A DNA stretch of 64,000 bases from Neisseria uirgultaei (GTDB lineage Bacteria; Pseudomonadota; Gammaproteobacteria; Burkholderiales; Neisseriaceae): positions 90,675 through 154,674 of the forward strand of contig NZ_CAUIYF010000005.1 in NCBI RefSeq assembly GCF_962719845.1, in the 5' to 3' direction. The number at the start of each line of letters is the position of its first letter. Within the stretch, counting starts at the first letter, position 1. The translations under genes and the position numbers were made by a program. Positions 33,911 to 42,440 of the stretch are shown piece after piece. The notes below the pieces were generated by a model that did not search any database, was not told the origin of the DNA, and was given only the letters and a program-made list of their open reading frames with translations.

Positions 33911-34429
33911 ATGAAAAAACTCCTTACTGCATTAACCGTGCTTGCCCTTCCCGCTGCCGCATTTGCCGCCGACAACCAACCGGGCGTTTATGTACAGGGC
34001 GATGCGGGTCTTGCCTCCATCCACGCCGATGGCGAAACATTCAACAATTTCCTCCCGCGCGTTTCCGTCGGCTTCGATGCCGGCGATATGCGTATTGCCG
34101 CAGACTACTACCGCGTCCGCGACAAAATTGACGACGCTACCGCCACACTCCAAGGCGCAGGCGTTGCCGTCATCAAAGACTTCAACACCAATTCCATCGT
34201 CAAACCTTATGTCGGCGCGCGTTTGGGACTGAACCGATTGACCGTAAAAGATGAAGACGGAAAATACAGTAAAACAAAAGCAAGCATCGGCGCATTGGGC
34301 GGTGTCGGCTTTGAAGTCGCTCCCAACGTTACTTTGGATTTGGGCTACCGCTTCAATTATTTGGGCAAACTTGACGATACAAGGGTATTTGCCAACGAAT
34401 ATACCGCCGGTGTCCGTGTGAAATTCTAA
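33911..34429 (+). CDS. NspA-like small outer-membrane beta-barrel protein
   Basis: A 172-residue outer-membrane protein. The signal peptide MKKLLTALTVLALPAAAFA is followed by an eight-strand-type barrel: GVYVQGDAGLASIHAD, VSVGFDAGDMRIAADYYRV, KPYVGARLGLNRL, VTLDLGYRFNYLGKL, ending in AGVRVKF with terminal Phe. The order and the KPYVGARL/GYRFNYLGK blocks match NspA of meningococci closely in pattern but not in sequence, so this is a paralogue of the opacity/NspA porin group. The ATG at 33911 follows AGGAATCAAGAA. A longer in-frame start at 33749 is rejected. Leader repeats suggest variable expression. Confidence 0.85.
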   Translation: MKKLLTALTVLALPAAAFAADNQPGVYVQGDAGLASIHADGETFNNFLPRVSVGFDAGDMRIAADYYRVRDKIDDATATLQGAGVAVIKDFNTNSIVKPYVGARLGLNRLTVKDEDGKYSKTKASIGALGGVGFEVAPNVTLDLGYRFNYLGKLDDTRVFANEYTAGVRVKF

Positions 34430-34459
34430 CCCCCGAAACCGGCATCCGCCGGCAAGCCG

Positions 34460-34482
34460 ACCGCCGCCATTGCGGCGGTTTT
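34460..34482 (+). terminator. Terminator of the NspA-like gene
   Basis: ACCGCCGC, a four-base loop CATT, then GCGGCGGTTTT, 30 bases past the stop. Confidence 0.85.
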
Positions 34483-34514
34483 CCGTTTCCGCAAAAATCA
34501 AAAACAAATGCCTA

Positions 34515-34765
34515 AAATCCCGTCATTCCCGCAAAAAATGGGGATCCGTTTTTTAAGCTTCGTTTTTTTGAATTTCAGGCAACTTCTAAATCGTCATTCC
34601 CGCGAAAACAGAAACCTAAAATCCCATCATTCCCAAAAAACAGAAACCCAAAACCTCGTCATTCCCGCGCAAGCGGGAATCCGGGCATCTGACGCTGCGG
34701 CAATTTGTCGGAAATAACCGAAACTCAAAAAACCGGATTCCCGCCTGCGCGGGAATGACGGCGCA
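34515..34765. repeat. dRS3-type repeats between the NspA-like gene and the DMT transporter
   Basis: Several CGTCATTCCC / GGGAATGACG units, partly degenerate (for example with the inner eight bases altered), fill the 380-base gap. No gene is seen. Confidence 0.75.
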
Positions 34766-34810
34766 AAGATTTCCGCCTATCCGGCAACCATCAAACACCG
34801 CCTCCCAACT

Positions 34811-35665
34811 TTATTTTTGATGCGACAGCCGGCCGGCAACCAAAGTGGTGGCGATGACGACAAACACGCCCAAGGCGGACACGGGCGACAAATGTTCGCC
34901 CAAAATCAAAACCGCCAACAGCACGCCGACGACGGGTTCGAGCGAAATCAACAGTCCCGACACGTTTGCCGGAACACGGCTCATCCCCTTGTTCCACAAC
35001 CAATAGGCGTACCAGCTGCACCCCACGCCCAAATACAGCAGCGACACCACGCCCTGCCAGCTCCAATGCACGGTATAACTCTGCGCCAGGGCAAGCGAAA
35101 ACGGTAGGCACATCAGCGATGCGGCGGCAATGGAAACAGATGTGAATGCCGGTGCGCCGATGCGGGCAATCAGCCTTTGCGTCGGGCGGACTGCCGTGCA
35201 GAAACCGATTCCTGCAAGCAGCACCAGAAAACAGCCGAACCAGCCGACTTCGCCACCCTCTTCCGCACCGCCCGCCATCAGCAGCGCAATGCCGACAAAC
35301 GCTGCCACACCGCATATCCAGTGGTAGGCACGCGCTTTGTCGTTGAAAAAGAAGTGTCCGACAAACACCATCAGCAGCGGCTCGAGTCCGACGATGGTCG
35401 ATGCGCTGGCGGCAGACGTATATTTTAGTCCGACAAACTGCAGCATCAGGGTCAGCACATAGTTGACAAACGCCGCAATCAGCAGGGGCTTCCATTCCTC
35501 GCGCGGAATCTTGCCGATATGCCGGCGGCAGGCGGGCAGCACCAAAAGCGCGGCAATCAGCAGGCGCGCGCCGACCATCAGTGCGGGATCGATGCCGCCA
35601 TAGGCATATTTGGCGGCAATAAACGAGCTGCTCCAGATAATCAGGGCAAGGATTTGGTAAAACAT
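34811..35665 (-). CDS. DMT-superfamily (EamA) transporter
   Basis: A 284-residue protein with ten membrane helices in two EamA repeats. The first starts ILALIIWSSSFIAAKYAYGG, the second WFGCFLVLLAGIGFCTAV. YTSAASASTIVGLEPLLM and NVSGLLISLEPVVGVLLAV are the equivalent conserved helices of each repeat. Such proteins export amino acids or other metabolites; the substrate is unknown. It lies in a minus-strand pair with the amidase upstream, separated by about 100 bases that hold an uptake-sequence hairpin. Confidence 0.9.
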   Translation of the reverse strand: MFYQILALIIWSSSFIAAKYAYGGIDPALMVGARLLIAALLVLPACRRHIGKIPREEWKPLLIAAFVNYVLTLMLQFVGLKYTSAASASTIVGLEPLLMVFVGHFFFNDKARAYHWICGVAAFVGIALLMAGGAEEGGEVGWFGCFLVLLAGIGFCTAVRPTQRLIARIGAPAFTSVSIAAASLMCLPFSLALAQSYTVHWSWQGVVSLLYLGVGCSWYAYWLWNKGMSRVPANVSGLLISLEPVVGVLLAVLILGEHLSPVSALGVFVVIATTLVAGRLSHQK

Positions 35666-35745
35666 ATGAGTGATAAAGTCGGATGGTTATACAAAAAGTA
35701 AAAAGGCTGTTGCCCCGCCTGATAAAACAGATATTTCATCGCCGG

Positions 35746-35775
35746 CAATGCCGTCTGAACGCTTCAGACGGCATC
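35746..35775 (-). terminator. Uptake-sequence hairpin at the end of the nitrilase-family gene
   Basis: ATGCCGTCTGAA and TTCAGACGGCAT form a 12-base stem; the upstream arm overlaps the last codons and stop of the amidase gene (stop at 35764). Confidence 0.75.
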
Positions 35776-36576
35776 CAAAACCCGGTGTTTCAGAGCGGGC
35801 AGGCGGCTGCGGACGCTGTTCAGGCGGTTGGCATCGATGTCTGCCGTAACGATGCCTTCGCCTTCGGGCAATACGTCCAACACGTCGCCCCACGGATCGA
35901 CAATCATACTGTGTCCGAATGTGCGCCTGCCGTTTTCGTGCAATCCGCCCTGCGCCGCCGCGACAACATAACATTGGTTCTCCACCGCACGCGCGCGCAG
36001 CAGCAACTCCCAATGCGCCTTGCCCGTCGTGTGGGTAAATGCCGCCGGAAGCATCAATACGTCAAACGGCAGCTGGCGGCGGAAAAATTCGGGAAAGCGG
36101 ACATCGTAACAAATACCTGCCGCCACCGGCACGCCCTCTGCCGACAAGTGCGGCACTTCCCGCCCTGCGCTGATGGTATCGGATTCGGCATAGCGTTCGC
36201 CCAAACCGGAAAAACCGAAGAGGTGCATTTTGTGGTACAGACCCGTCCTTACGCCGTCCCGTCCGTACACCAACAGCGTATTCATCACTTTGCCCGCCTC
36301 GCGGCTTTGCAGCGGCACGGTTCCGCCAAACAGCACCACGCCGCACGCTTTCGCCGTTTCACTCAATGCCGTCTGAAAGCGTCCGCCGCCCAAAGGCTCG
36401 GCAAACGCGAGTTTGCCGGTATCGTTTGCGCCCATCAGCACCCAATATTCGGGCAACAGCACCCAATCCGCACCGCACTGCGCCGCTTGTTTGACTAAAC
36501 GCCCCATCGTTTCGATATTTTTTTGCGGCGACAATCCTGAAACCATCTGCACGGCGGCAACTCTGATTTTGTCCAT
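35764..36576 (-). CDS. Nitrilase-family carbon-nitrogen hydrolase (Nit1 / deaminated glutathione amidase-like)
   Basis: A 270-residue cytoplasmic amidase. The catalytic triad is clear: Glu43 in LLPEYWVLM, Lys116 in YHKMHLF and Cys156 in GICYDVRFPE. The HLFGFSG and RARAVENQCYVVAAAQ blocks match the Nit1/YbeM group, which repairs deaminated glutathione or hydrolyses omega-amides. The exact substrate cannot be fixed here. The last codons are part of an uptake-sequence hairpin. It is divergent from tyrA. Confidence 0.9.
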   Translation of the reverse strand: MDKIRVAAVQMVSGLSPQKNIETMGRLVKQAAQCGADWVLLPEYWVLMGANDTGKLAFAEPLGGGRFQTALSETAKACGVVLFGGTVPLQSREAGKVMNTLLVYGRDGVRTGLYHKMHLFGFSGLGERYAESDTISAGREVPHLSAEGVPVAAGICYDVRFPEFFRRQLPFDVLMLPAAFTHTTGKAHWELLLRARAVENQCYVVAAAQGGLHENGRRTFGHSMIVDPWGDVLDVLPEGEGIVTADIDANRLNSVRSRLPALKHRVLDAV

Positions 36577-36659
36577 TTCTTCTCCTTTTTCCTACCGACC
36601 TTGCGGCATATTCCGCCGATACGCTACCATAACGGCAGTTGACGAAAATCTTTACACAA

Positions 36660-37532
36660 ATGCCCATTTTGAACCATATTGCCCTCATCGGTGTAGGGCT
36701 GATCGGCGGTTCGTTCGTTCTCGACCTCAAAAGGCAGGGACTCGTCCGCACCGTTACCGGCATCGACACCGACCGCGACAACCTGCAACGTGCGCTAGAA
36801 CGCGGCGTGATTGACCGTGCGTCCGTTGCCATCGATAAAAACAGCATCGCCGATGCGGATTTGATTGTTATCGCCACGCCCGTTGCCTCCGTCTCCGGCA
36901 TCTTAACCGCGCTTGCACCCGTTTTACCCGCCCACGCTTGGATTTCCGATGTCGGCAGCACCAAAATCTCCGTTATCGAGGCTTTCCGACGCTGTCTGCC
37001 CGACCGCCTGCACCACTGCATCGCCGCCCACCCGATTGCCGGTTCCGACAAAAGCGGGGCAGATTCGGCGCAGTACGGTCTGTTCCAAAACAGAAAACTC
37101 ATCATCACACCACACGGCGGCGAAGATTCAGACGGCATCGCATTGGTAGAAAACCTGTGGCGCGCGGTCGGTGCGGACATTTTCACGATGGACGCGCAAC
37201 GCCACGACGCGGTTTTCGCCGCCGTCTCCCATATGCCCCACCTGACCGCCTTCGCCTATGTCCACCAGCTTTTCGACCACCCCGACGGGCAGGAATATCT
37301 GAAATTCGCCGCCACGGGCTTTCAGGACTTTACCCGCATCGCTTCCGGCCACCCTGCTGTGTGGGCGGACATCTGCCTTGCCAACAAAGACAGCCTGCTG
37401 CAACTGATTCAAGGCTTGGGCAAACAGTTGGACGTTTTGGCAGACATCCTGACCGCCGACGACCGCGAAGCCCTGTACCGCTATTTTGAAGAAGCCAAAA
37501 CCACACGCGACCGCTGGCTGGACGGCAACTGA
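36660..37532 (+). CDS. tyrA: Prephenate dehydrogenase
   Basis: A 290-residue NAD(P)-dependent enzyme of tyrosine synthesis. The dinucleotide loop GVGLIGGS is at residues 11-18. The prephenate site has HPIAGSDKSGADSA, then HDAVFAAVSHMPHLTAFA with the catalytic His, and FRDF-like FQDFTRIASGHPAVW. There is no fused chorismate mutase; that activity comes from the PheA mutase domain. The ATG at 36660 gives the normal start MPILNHIALIG. An uptake sequence lies inside the gene near 37126. Confidence 0.94.
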   Translation: MPILNHIALIGVGLIGGSFVLDLKRQGLVRTVTGIDTDRDNLQRALERGVIDRASVAIDKNSIADADLIVIATPVASVSGILTALAPVLPAHAWISDVGSTKISVIEAFRRCLPDRLHHCIAAHPIAGSDKSGADSAQYGLFQNRKLIITPHGGEDSDGIALVENLWRAVGADIFTMDAQRHDAVFAAVSHMPHLTAFAYVHQLFDHPDGQEYLKFAATGFQDFTRIASGHPAVWADICLANKDSLLQLIQGLGKQLDVLADILTADDREALYRYFEEAKTTRDRWLDGN

Positions 37533-37551
37533 CCGCCATACCGTCTGAAAA

Positions 37552-37588
37552 GCAAACCGCCGCAGACCCGAAATCTGCGGCGGTTTGT
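37552..37588. terminator. Bidirectional terminator between tyrA and nnrS
   Basis: CAAACCGCCGCAGA and TCTGCGGCGGTTTG form a 14-base perfect stem between two converging genes. Confidence 0.88.
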
Positions 37589-37589
37589 C

Positions 37590-38747
37590 TCAACCCGGCC
37601 TGCCGTCGGCACGCGGACGGATCAGCCACGGGATGTATTTCCACGCATACACCAGCAGCGCGAGGGCGAACAAAACCGACGACGTGCGGATGCTGTGCGT
37701 GTAGGCAGTACCGGAAGAAAATACGGCAACCATGCGGACGGCAGTTGCCGCCATCATCAGCCAAAATGCGAACGGAACGGATTTTGGCGGCGGATAAATC
37801 GGATTGCCCGTATGACCGAGCGCGGTACGCGCCATCATGCCCAAAGTCAGCACGCCGATACCGCCGACCCCGATCAGGTGCACGCCCAAATTGAGGAAGG
37901 CAGGTTTGAAATAAGACGCGCCGACCGCAATCAGCCCCAACCCGGTAAACAGATAGCCGGCAAACAGAATCCACAGCATCGGTTCTTTCAACACGGGTTT
38001 ATACCACCAGCGGTACACCTGCACGGTAAAAATCACGCCCGCCGCAAACGCGAAAGCCGCCGACAGCCAAGGCATCACGCCGTGCGCCATCAGCATGGCG
38101 GTCAGCATGGGCAGCCACAGAGAAGCCTGCGCCACCCATTTCGGACTGGGAATCTGCGGCACATTCAACCGTTTGGACGTGAAAAACGAGATAATCCTCA
38201 TCCCGATCAGGCCGATAAAGCCCGACACCATAATCAGGCCCGACTGCAATCCGCTCAAGAGTCCGCCTAGGTTGCCGTTGTGCAGCTGGACGTGGAACGC
38301 CGCGTGCGTGCCGCCCAAGACGAACAGCGCGAATACGGCGACATAGTTGCGTTGATTCTGTGAACGGATGACAGGCAAAGCCATGCACACCGCGCCATAC
38401 CAGAAAAACAGCGTACCGAGTATGCCGCTTGCCGCCGCACCCCACACGGGGATGAAAACGGCAATCCGCGCCGCCAGCCAAAAGGCGGTCAACCCGACCA
38501 AAACGCCGCCCCGCGTGGGCGGCTGTCCCGTCCAAGTGGCGACGGCGGTCAGCAGGAAGGCGATGACGACGAGACCGGCATAACCCCAAATCATCTCATG
38601 CGCGTGCCAATAGAAACCGGACAGCTCATGCGTTCCCGTGTAGCCGAAGCCCCACAGCAATACGGACAATGCGCCGTACAGTGCTGCCAGCGAATAAAAC
38701 GGGCGGAACGCCATTGCCCAGACGGGGTGCTTGGTAAATGCGCTCAT
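37590..38747 (-). CDS. nnrS: NnrS-family heme-copper membrane protein of the nitric oxide response
   Basis: A 385-residue integral membrane protein with about 12 helices. The start PVWAMAFRPFYSLAALYG and the histidine-bearing GFYWHAHEMIWGYAGLVVIAF are the NnrS signature; LGVHLIGVGGIGVLTLGMMAR follows. NnrS proteins protect against nitrosative stress by an unsettled mechanism. The gene follows a hemerythrin-like gene by 28 bases on the same strand and is divergent from nsrR across that gene, so it is very probably in the nitric oxide regulon. Confidence 0.93.
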   Translation of the reverse strand: MSAFTKHPVWAMAFRPFYSLAALYGALSVLLWGFGYTGTHELSGFYWHAHEMIWGYAGLVVIAFLLTAVATWTGQPPTRGGVLVGLTAFWLAARIAVFIPVWGAAASGILGTLFFWYGAVCMALPVIRSQNQRNYVAVFALFVLGGTHAAFHVQLHNGNLGGLLSGLQSGLIMVSGFIGLIGMRIISFFTSKRLNVPQIPSPKWVAQASLWLPMLTAMLMAHGVMPWLSAAFAFAAGVIFTVQVYRWWYKPVLKEPMLWILFAGYLFTGLGLIAVGASYFKPAFLNLGVHLIGVGGIGVLTLGMMARTALGHTGNPIYPPPKSVPFAFWLMMAATAVRMVAVFSSGTAYTHSIRTSSVLFALALLVYAWKYIPWLIRPRADGRPG

Positions 38748-38775
38748 TCGTGTTCCTTATTTGTCGTTAATATAT

Positions 38776-39165
38776 TCAGCCCTCCGAACCGGCGGGCTCG
38801 GACGGCAAAAACGGTTCGGCGGCGGGAAACAGCTCGCGTTCTTCAAAGCGCGCGTGATCGCGGAGCGTAACGGCAAAATCCGTGTTCCATATTTTGCTCC
38901 CGTATTCGGGTTGCGCCATCATCTGCCGCAGTTTGGCGTGATCGCCTTCAAAACGGGTTTTCAACTCAGGCGCGATGCTTTGCCAAATCGGGGCAAACTT
39001 GGCTTCTTCTTCGCGAAAATGGGTTTCCAATTCGGCAAAATGCGGTTCGAGTTCGTCCCGATGCCCCTCTTCCGGCGTACGCAGCAGCCGCACGCACAGG
39101 GAAAGCGAATGGTGATGGTCGCGCGAAAGACCGACAAGGGCGGGATGTCGTTTCAACGGTTTCAT
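38776..39165 (-). CDS. Hemerythrin-like HHE-domain protein
   Basis: A 129-residue helical protein with a diiron-type pattern: LSRDHHHSLSLCVRL near residue 13, HFAELETHFREEEAKF (His and Glu ligands) near 42, GDHAKLRQMM near 74, and LRDHARFEERELFP near 101. Such proteins bind oxygen or nitric oxide or repair iron centres. It is the first gene of a probable operon with nnrS and faces nsrR across a 173-base gap, which supports a role in nitrosative stress. Confidence 0.88.
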   Translation of the reverse strand: MKPLKRHPALVGLSRDHHHSLSLCVRLLRTPEEGHRDELEPHFAELETHFREEEAKFAPIWQSIAPELKTRFEGDHAKLRQMMAQPEYGSKIWNTDFAVTLRDHARFEERELFPAAEPFLPSEPAGSEG

Positions 39166-39338
39166 GATTTTGAGTTACAATAACAAATTATCAAACGGTA
39201 GCGCGGATGTTTCAGACGGCATACCGCCGCAGACAGGCTGCATTCTACCGCCCCGACGGACAGGGTTTCAACCATTAAGGTATTTTCCGTGAAACTTAAA
39301 CCGTACCGATAAGAATAACGATCCATACCGAGAAAATC

Positions 39339-39785
39339 ATGTATCTGACCCAACATACCGACTACGGGCTGCGCGTCCTCATCTACACCGCCGTCAACGA
39401 CGACGCGCTGGTCAACATCGCTACCATCGCCTCGACCTACGGCATTTCCAAAAGCCATCTGATGAAGGTCGTTACCGCGCTGGTCAAAGGCGGGTTCTTG
39501 CACAGCGTACGCGGGAAAGGCGGCGGGCTGAGGCTTGCCGCGCCGCCAGACCGCATCAACATCGGATCGGTTGTCCGCCACCTCGAACCGATGCAGCTGG
39601 TCGAGTGCATGGGCGAGAACAACGAATGCCTGATTACACCGTCCTGCCGCCTGACGGGCATACTCGGCGGCGCAATGAAGTCGTTTTTCACGTATCTGGA
39701 CGGCTTCACGCTGCAAGACCTGCTCAACAAGCCGACCTACGACCTGCTCTACGAACCGAGAATTCCGATTGTAACGCAACATTAA
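39339..39785 (+). CDS. nsrR: Nitric-oxide-sensing Rrf2-family repressor NsrR
   Basis: A 148-residue regulator with an N-terminal winged helix (MYLTQHTDYGLRVLIY, then SKSHLMKVVTALVKGGFL) and an iron-sulfur cluster site made of Cys90, Cys97 and Cys103, with Asp8 a candidate fourth ligand as shown for Streptomyces NsrR. Nitric oxide attacks the cluster and releases DNA. In meningococci NsrR represses norB, aniA, dnrN, nsrR and others. It is divergent from the hemerythrin-nnrS unit. A GATAAG-AATAACGATC stretch just before the start weakly recalls a Fur site. Confidence 0.96.
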   Translation: MYLTQHTDYGLRVLIYTAVNDDALVNIATIASTYGISKSHLMKVVTALVKGGFLHSVRGKGGGLRLAAPPDRINIGSVVRHLEPMQLVECMGENNECLITPSCRLTGILGGAMKSFFTYLDGFTLQDLLNKPTYDLLYEPRIPIVTQH

Positions 39786-39801
39786 GGCTGCAAAAGGCTG
39801 C

Positions 39802-39864
39802 AAAAATGCCGTCTGAAACACAAACCGCCCCCGGAGGCAGTTCGGTTTCAGACGGCATTTCTTT
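39802..39864. terminator. Long uptake-sequence terminator between nsrR and metK
   Basis: ATGCCGTCTGAAACC-type arms (with an inner ACACAAACCG / CGGTTT extension) converge between the two genes, with flanking A and T runs. Confidence 0.8.
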
Positions 39865-39876
39865 ATTCAGACCAAA

Positions 39877-41046
39877 TTACAAACCCGCGGCTGCTTTCAA
39901 TGCGGCAGCTTTGTCGGTGCGCTCCCAAGTGAACTCGGGTTCTTCGCGGCCGAAATGGCCGTAGGCGGCGGATTTGCCATAAATCGGGCGCAAAAGGTCG
40001 AGCATTTGGACGATGCCTTTGGGGCGCAGGTCGAAATGTTCGCGAACTAAGGCAATCAGTTTTTCTTCGCTGATTTTGCCTGTGCCGAAGGTATCGATGG
40101 AAATCGAAGTCGGTTCGGCAACGCCGATGGCGTAGGAAACCTGAATCTGACATTGGGTTGCCAAACCCGCAGCGACGATGTTTTTCGCAACATAACGGCA
40201 GGCGTAGGCGGCGGAACGGTCGACTTTGGACGGGTCTTTGCCGGAGAACGCGCCGCCGCCGTGCGGAGCCGCGCCTCCGTAGGTATCGACGATGATTTTA
40301 CGGCCGGTCAGACCGCAGTCGCCTTGCGGGCCGCCGATGACGAAGCGGCCGGTCGGGTTGATCAGGTATTTGGTTTCGGCGGTCAGCATTTCGGGCGGCA
40401 AAACGGGCTTGATAATCTGCTCGATCACGGCTTTGCTCAGTTCTTCATGGCTGATGGCAGGATCGTGTTGCGTAGAGAGGACGACGGTGTCGATGCGTTT
40501 TACCTTGCCGGTTTCGCTGTCGTAAACCACGGTCAGCTGCGCTTTTGCGTCAGGGCGCAGCCAAGGCAGGCGGCCGTCTTTGCGCAATTCGCTTTGACGC
40601 TGCATCAGACGGTGGCTGTAATAGATGGCAAACGGCATCAGGGTCGGGGTTTCGTCGCAGGCGTAGCCGAACATCAAGCCTTGGTCGCCCGCGCCTTGGT
40701 TCAAGTCGATGCCTTCGCCTTCGTTCACGCCTTGGGCGATGTCAGGGGATTGTTGGTCGTAGTACACGCCGACCGCGCAGCCGTTGGCATCAAAGCCCAG
40801 CTCGGAGGAGTTGTAGCCGATGCGTTTGATGGTTTCGCGTGCGACTTTGATGTAGTCCACTTGGGCGGTGGTGGTGATTTCGCCCGCCAATACGCACAAG
40901 CCTGTGTTGACCAAAGTTTCCGCCGCGACACGCGCTTTGGGGTCTTGCGCCAGAATCGCATCCAAAATCGCATCGGACACTTGGTCGGCCACTTTATCCG
41001 GATGGCCTTCGGATACCGATTCGGAAGTAAACAGATATTCGCTCAT
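39877..41046 (-). CDS. metK: S-adenosylmethionine synthetase
   Basis: A 389-residue cytoplasmic enzyme that makes S-adenosylmethionine from ATP and methionine. It begins MSEYLFTSESVSEGHPDK. The hexapeptide GAGDQG is at about residue 116-121, and the P-loop-like GGGAFSGKDPSKVDRS follows in the third domain. Three further in-frame upstream residues blocks to 41073 are ignored in favour of the ATG at 41046, which has AGGAAA upstream. No riboswitch-like leader is seen; a Correia element lies 130 bases upstream. Confidence 0.98.
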   Translation of the reverse strand: MSEYLFTSESVSEGHPDKVADQVSDAILDAILAQDPKARVAAETLVNTGLCVLAGEITTTAQVDYIKVARETIKRIGYNSSELGFDANGCAVGVYYDQQSPDIAQGVNEGEGIDLNQGAGDQGLMFGYACDETPTLMPFAIYYSHRLMQRQSELRKDGRLPWLRPDAKAQLTVVYDSETGKVKRIDTVVLSTQHDPAISHEELSKAVIEQIIKPVLPPEMLTAETKYLINPTGRFVIGGPQGDCGLTGRKIIVDTYGGAAPHGGGAFSGKDPSKVDRSAAYACRYVAKNIVAAGLATQCQIQVSYAIGVAEPTSISIDTFGTGKISEEKLIALVREHFDLRPKGIVQMLDLLRPIYGKSAAYGHFGREEPEFTWERTDKAAALKAAAGL

Positions 41047-41178
41047 TGAGATTTTCCTTGAAAAACAAACCATCTTCTTCAGACGGCATATTGTATGAAC
41101 ATAATGTCAAACAGCGGGAAATATAGCAAAATTTCCCTATTTGTGCCATCCAGTTGAGAAATATTCCCATTTGAATGG

Positions 41179-41284
41179 TATAGTGGATTAACAAAAATCA
41201 GGACAAGGCGACGAAGCCGCAGACAGTACAAATAGTACGGCAAGGCGAGGCAACGCCGTACTGGTTTAAATTTAATCCACTATA
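41179..41284. mobile_element. Correia element, short form (106 bp)
   Basis: The ends are TATAGTGGATTAACAAAAA and TTTAAATTTAATCCACTATA. The central block found in the 155-bp copies is missing. The two ends belong to different terminal-repeat variants (AACAAAAAT on the left, TTAAATTTAA on the right). It lies between metK and htrB, which are divergent. Confidence 0.92.
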
Positions 41285-41545
41285 CTTTGGAATCTCTGCC
41301 CGTACGTTTCTTACAAGCAAAAAAATTCCCGCATCAAGCGGGTTTGGATTGCCTTTGTGGCCACATCGGTTTTTTCAACCGTCCACCTTACTTTTCCGTT
41401 TGAAAAGCAGGTTGGCATGGAATTCCCAACTCGTGATGCAAGCGGGCGATGTTAGCAGAAAAGCCTTTCCACCGCAAGCCGTTCCCTTTTTCAGACGGCA
41501 TCTTTCGTTTACAATTCGGGCTGTTTCCCCCTTTCACCCCCTGCT
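41285..41545. other. Gene-free leader region of htrB
   Basis: A short CCCGC / GCGGG hairpin at about 41327-41342 and one lone uptake sequence (TTCAGACGGCAT at about 41489) are the only features seen. A clear promoter for htrB could not be picked. With the metK leader (41047-41178) and the Correia element this makes a 499-base intergenic stretch. Confidence 0.5.
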
Positions 41546-42397
41546 ATGTACACCTTATTGACCGCCCTGCTCAAATCCCTTTCCCTGCTACCCCTGCCCT
41601 CACTGCACAAACTGGGCGTTTTCCTCGGGCATCTGGCGTTTTACCTGCGTAAAGAAGACCGGGCACGCATTATTGCCAATATGCGTCAGGCGGGTTTGAA
41701 CCACGCCACGCAGACGGTCAAAGCTGTTTTTGCGGAAACGGCAAAAGGCGGTTTGGAACTCGCCCCCGCGTTTTTCAAAAAACCGGAAGACATCGAAACA
41801 ATGTTCAAAGCGGTACACGGCTGGGAACACGTGCAACAGGCTTTGGACAAACACGAAGGGCTGCTGTTCATCACGCCGCACATCGGCAGCTACGATTTGG
41901 GCGGACGCTACATCAGCCAGCAGCTTCCGTTCCCGCTGACCGCCATGTACAAACCGCCGAAAATCAAAGCGATAGACAAAGTGATGCAGGCAGGCAGGGT
42001 GCGCGGCAAAGGTAAAACCGCGCCCACCGACATGCAAGGGGTCAAACAAATCATCAAGGCCCTGCGTGCGGGCGAGGCAACCATCATCCTGCCCGACCAC
42101 GTCCCTTCGCCTCAGGAAGGCGGCGACGGCGTGTGGGTAGATTTTTTCGGCAAACCTGCCTATACGATGACGCTGGCGGCAAAATTGGCACACGTCAAAG
42201 GCGTGAAAACCCTGTTTTTCTGCTGCGAACGCCTACCCGACGGACAAGGCTTCGTGTTGCACATCCGCCCCGTCCAAGGGGAATTGAACGGCGACAAAGC
42301 CCATGATGCCGCCGTGTTCAACCGCAATACCGAATATTGGATACGCCGTTTTCCGACGCAGTATCTGTTCATGTACAACCGCTATAAAGCACCGTAA
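41546..42397 (+). CDS. htrB: Lipid A late acyltransferase (HtrB/LpxL2 type)
   Basis: A 283-residue inner-membrane enzyme that adds the secondary acyl chain to lipid A. The acyltransferase motif HIGSYD gives the HX4D pair His112-Asp117. One N-terminal membrane helix (LLTALLKSLSLLPLPSLHKL) and an ILPDHVP block fit the LpxL/HtrB family. Meningococci have two such genes; by its neighbours (tsaD, metK, cytochrome c genes) this is the one I recall as lpxL2/htrB and not lpxL1/msbB. An uptake-sequence terminator follows. Confidence 0.9.
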   Translation: MYTLLTALLKSLSLLPLPSLHKLGVFLGHLAFYLRKEDRARIIANMRQAGLNHATQTVKAVFAETAKGGLELAPAFFKKPEDIETMFKAVHGWEHVQQALDKHEGLLFITPHIGSYDLGGRYISQQLPFPLTAMYKPPKIKAIDKVMQAGRVRGKGKTAPTDMQGVKQIIKALRAGEATIILPDHVPSPQEGGDGVWVDFFGKPAYTMTLAAKLAHVKGVKTLFFCCERLPDGQGFVLHIRPVQGELNGDKAHDAAVFNRNTEYWIRRFPTQYLFMYNRYKAP

Positions 42398-42403
42398 CGA
42401 AAA

Positions 42404-42440
42404 TAAAAATGCCGTCTGAACGATTTCAGACGGCATTTTG
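42404..42440. terminator. Bidirectional uptake-sequence terminator between htrB and tsaD
   Basis: ATGCCGTCTGAA and its complement with a four-base loop and flanking A/T runs between converging genes. Confidence 0.88.

Noticed and set aside
41047..41178. SAM riboswitch upstream of metK
   Set aside because: No paired-helix leader or terminator of that kind is visible in the 130 bases.
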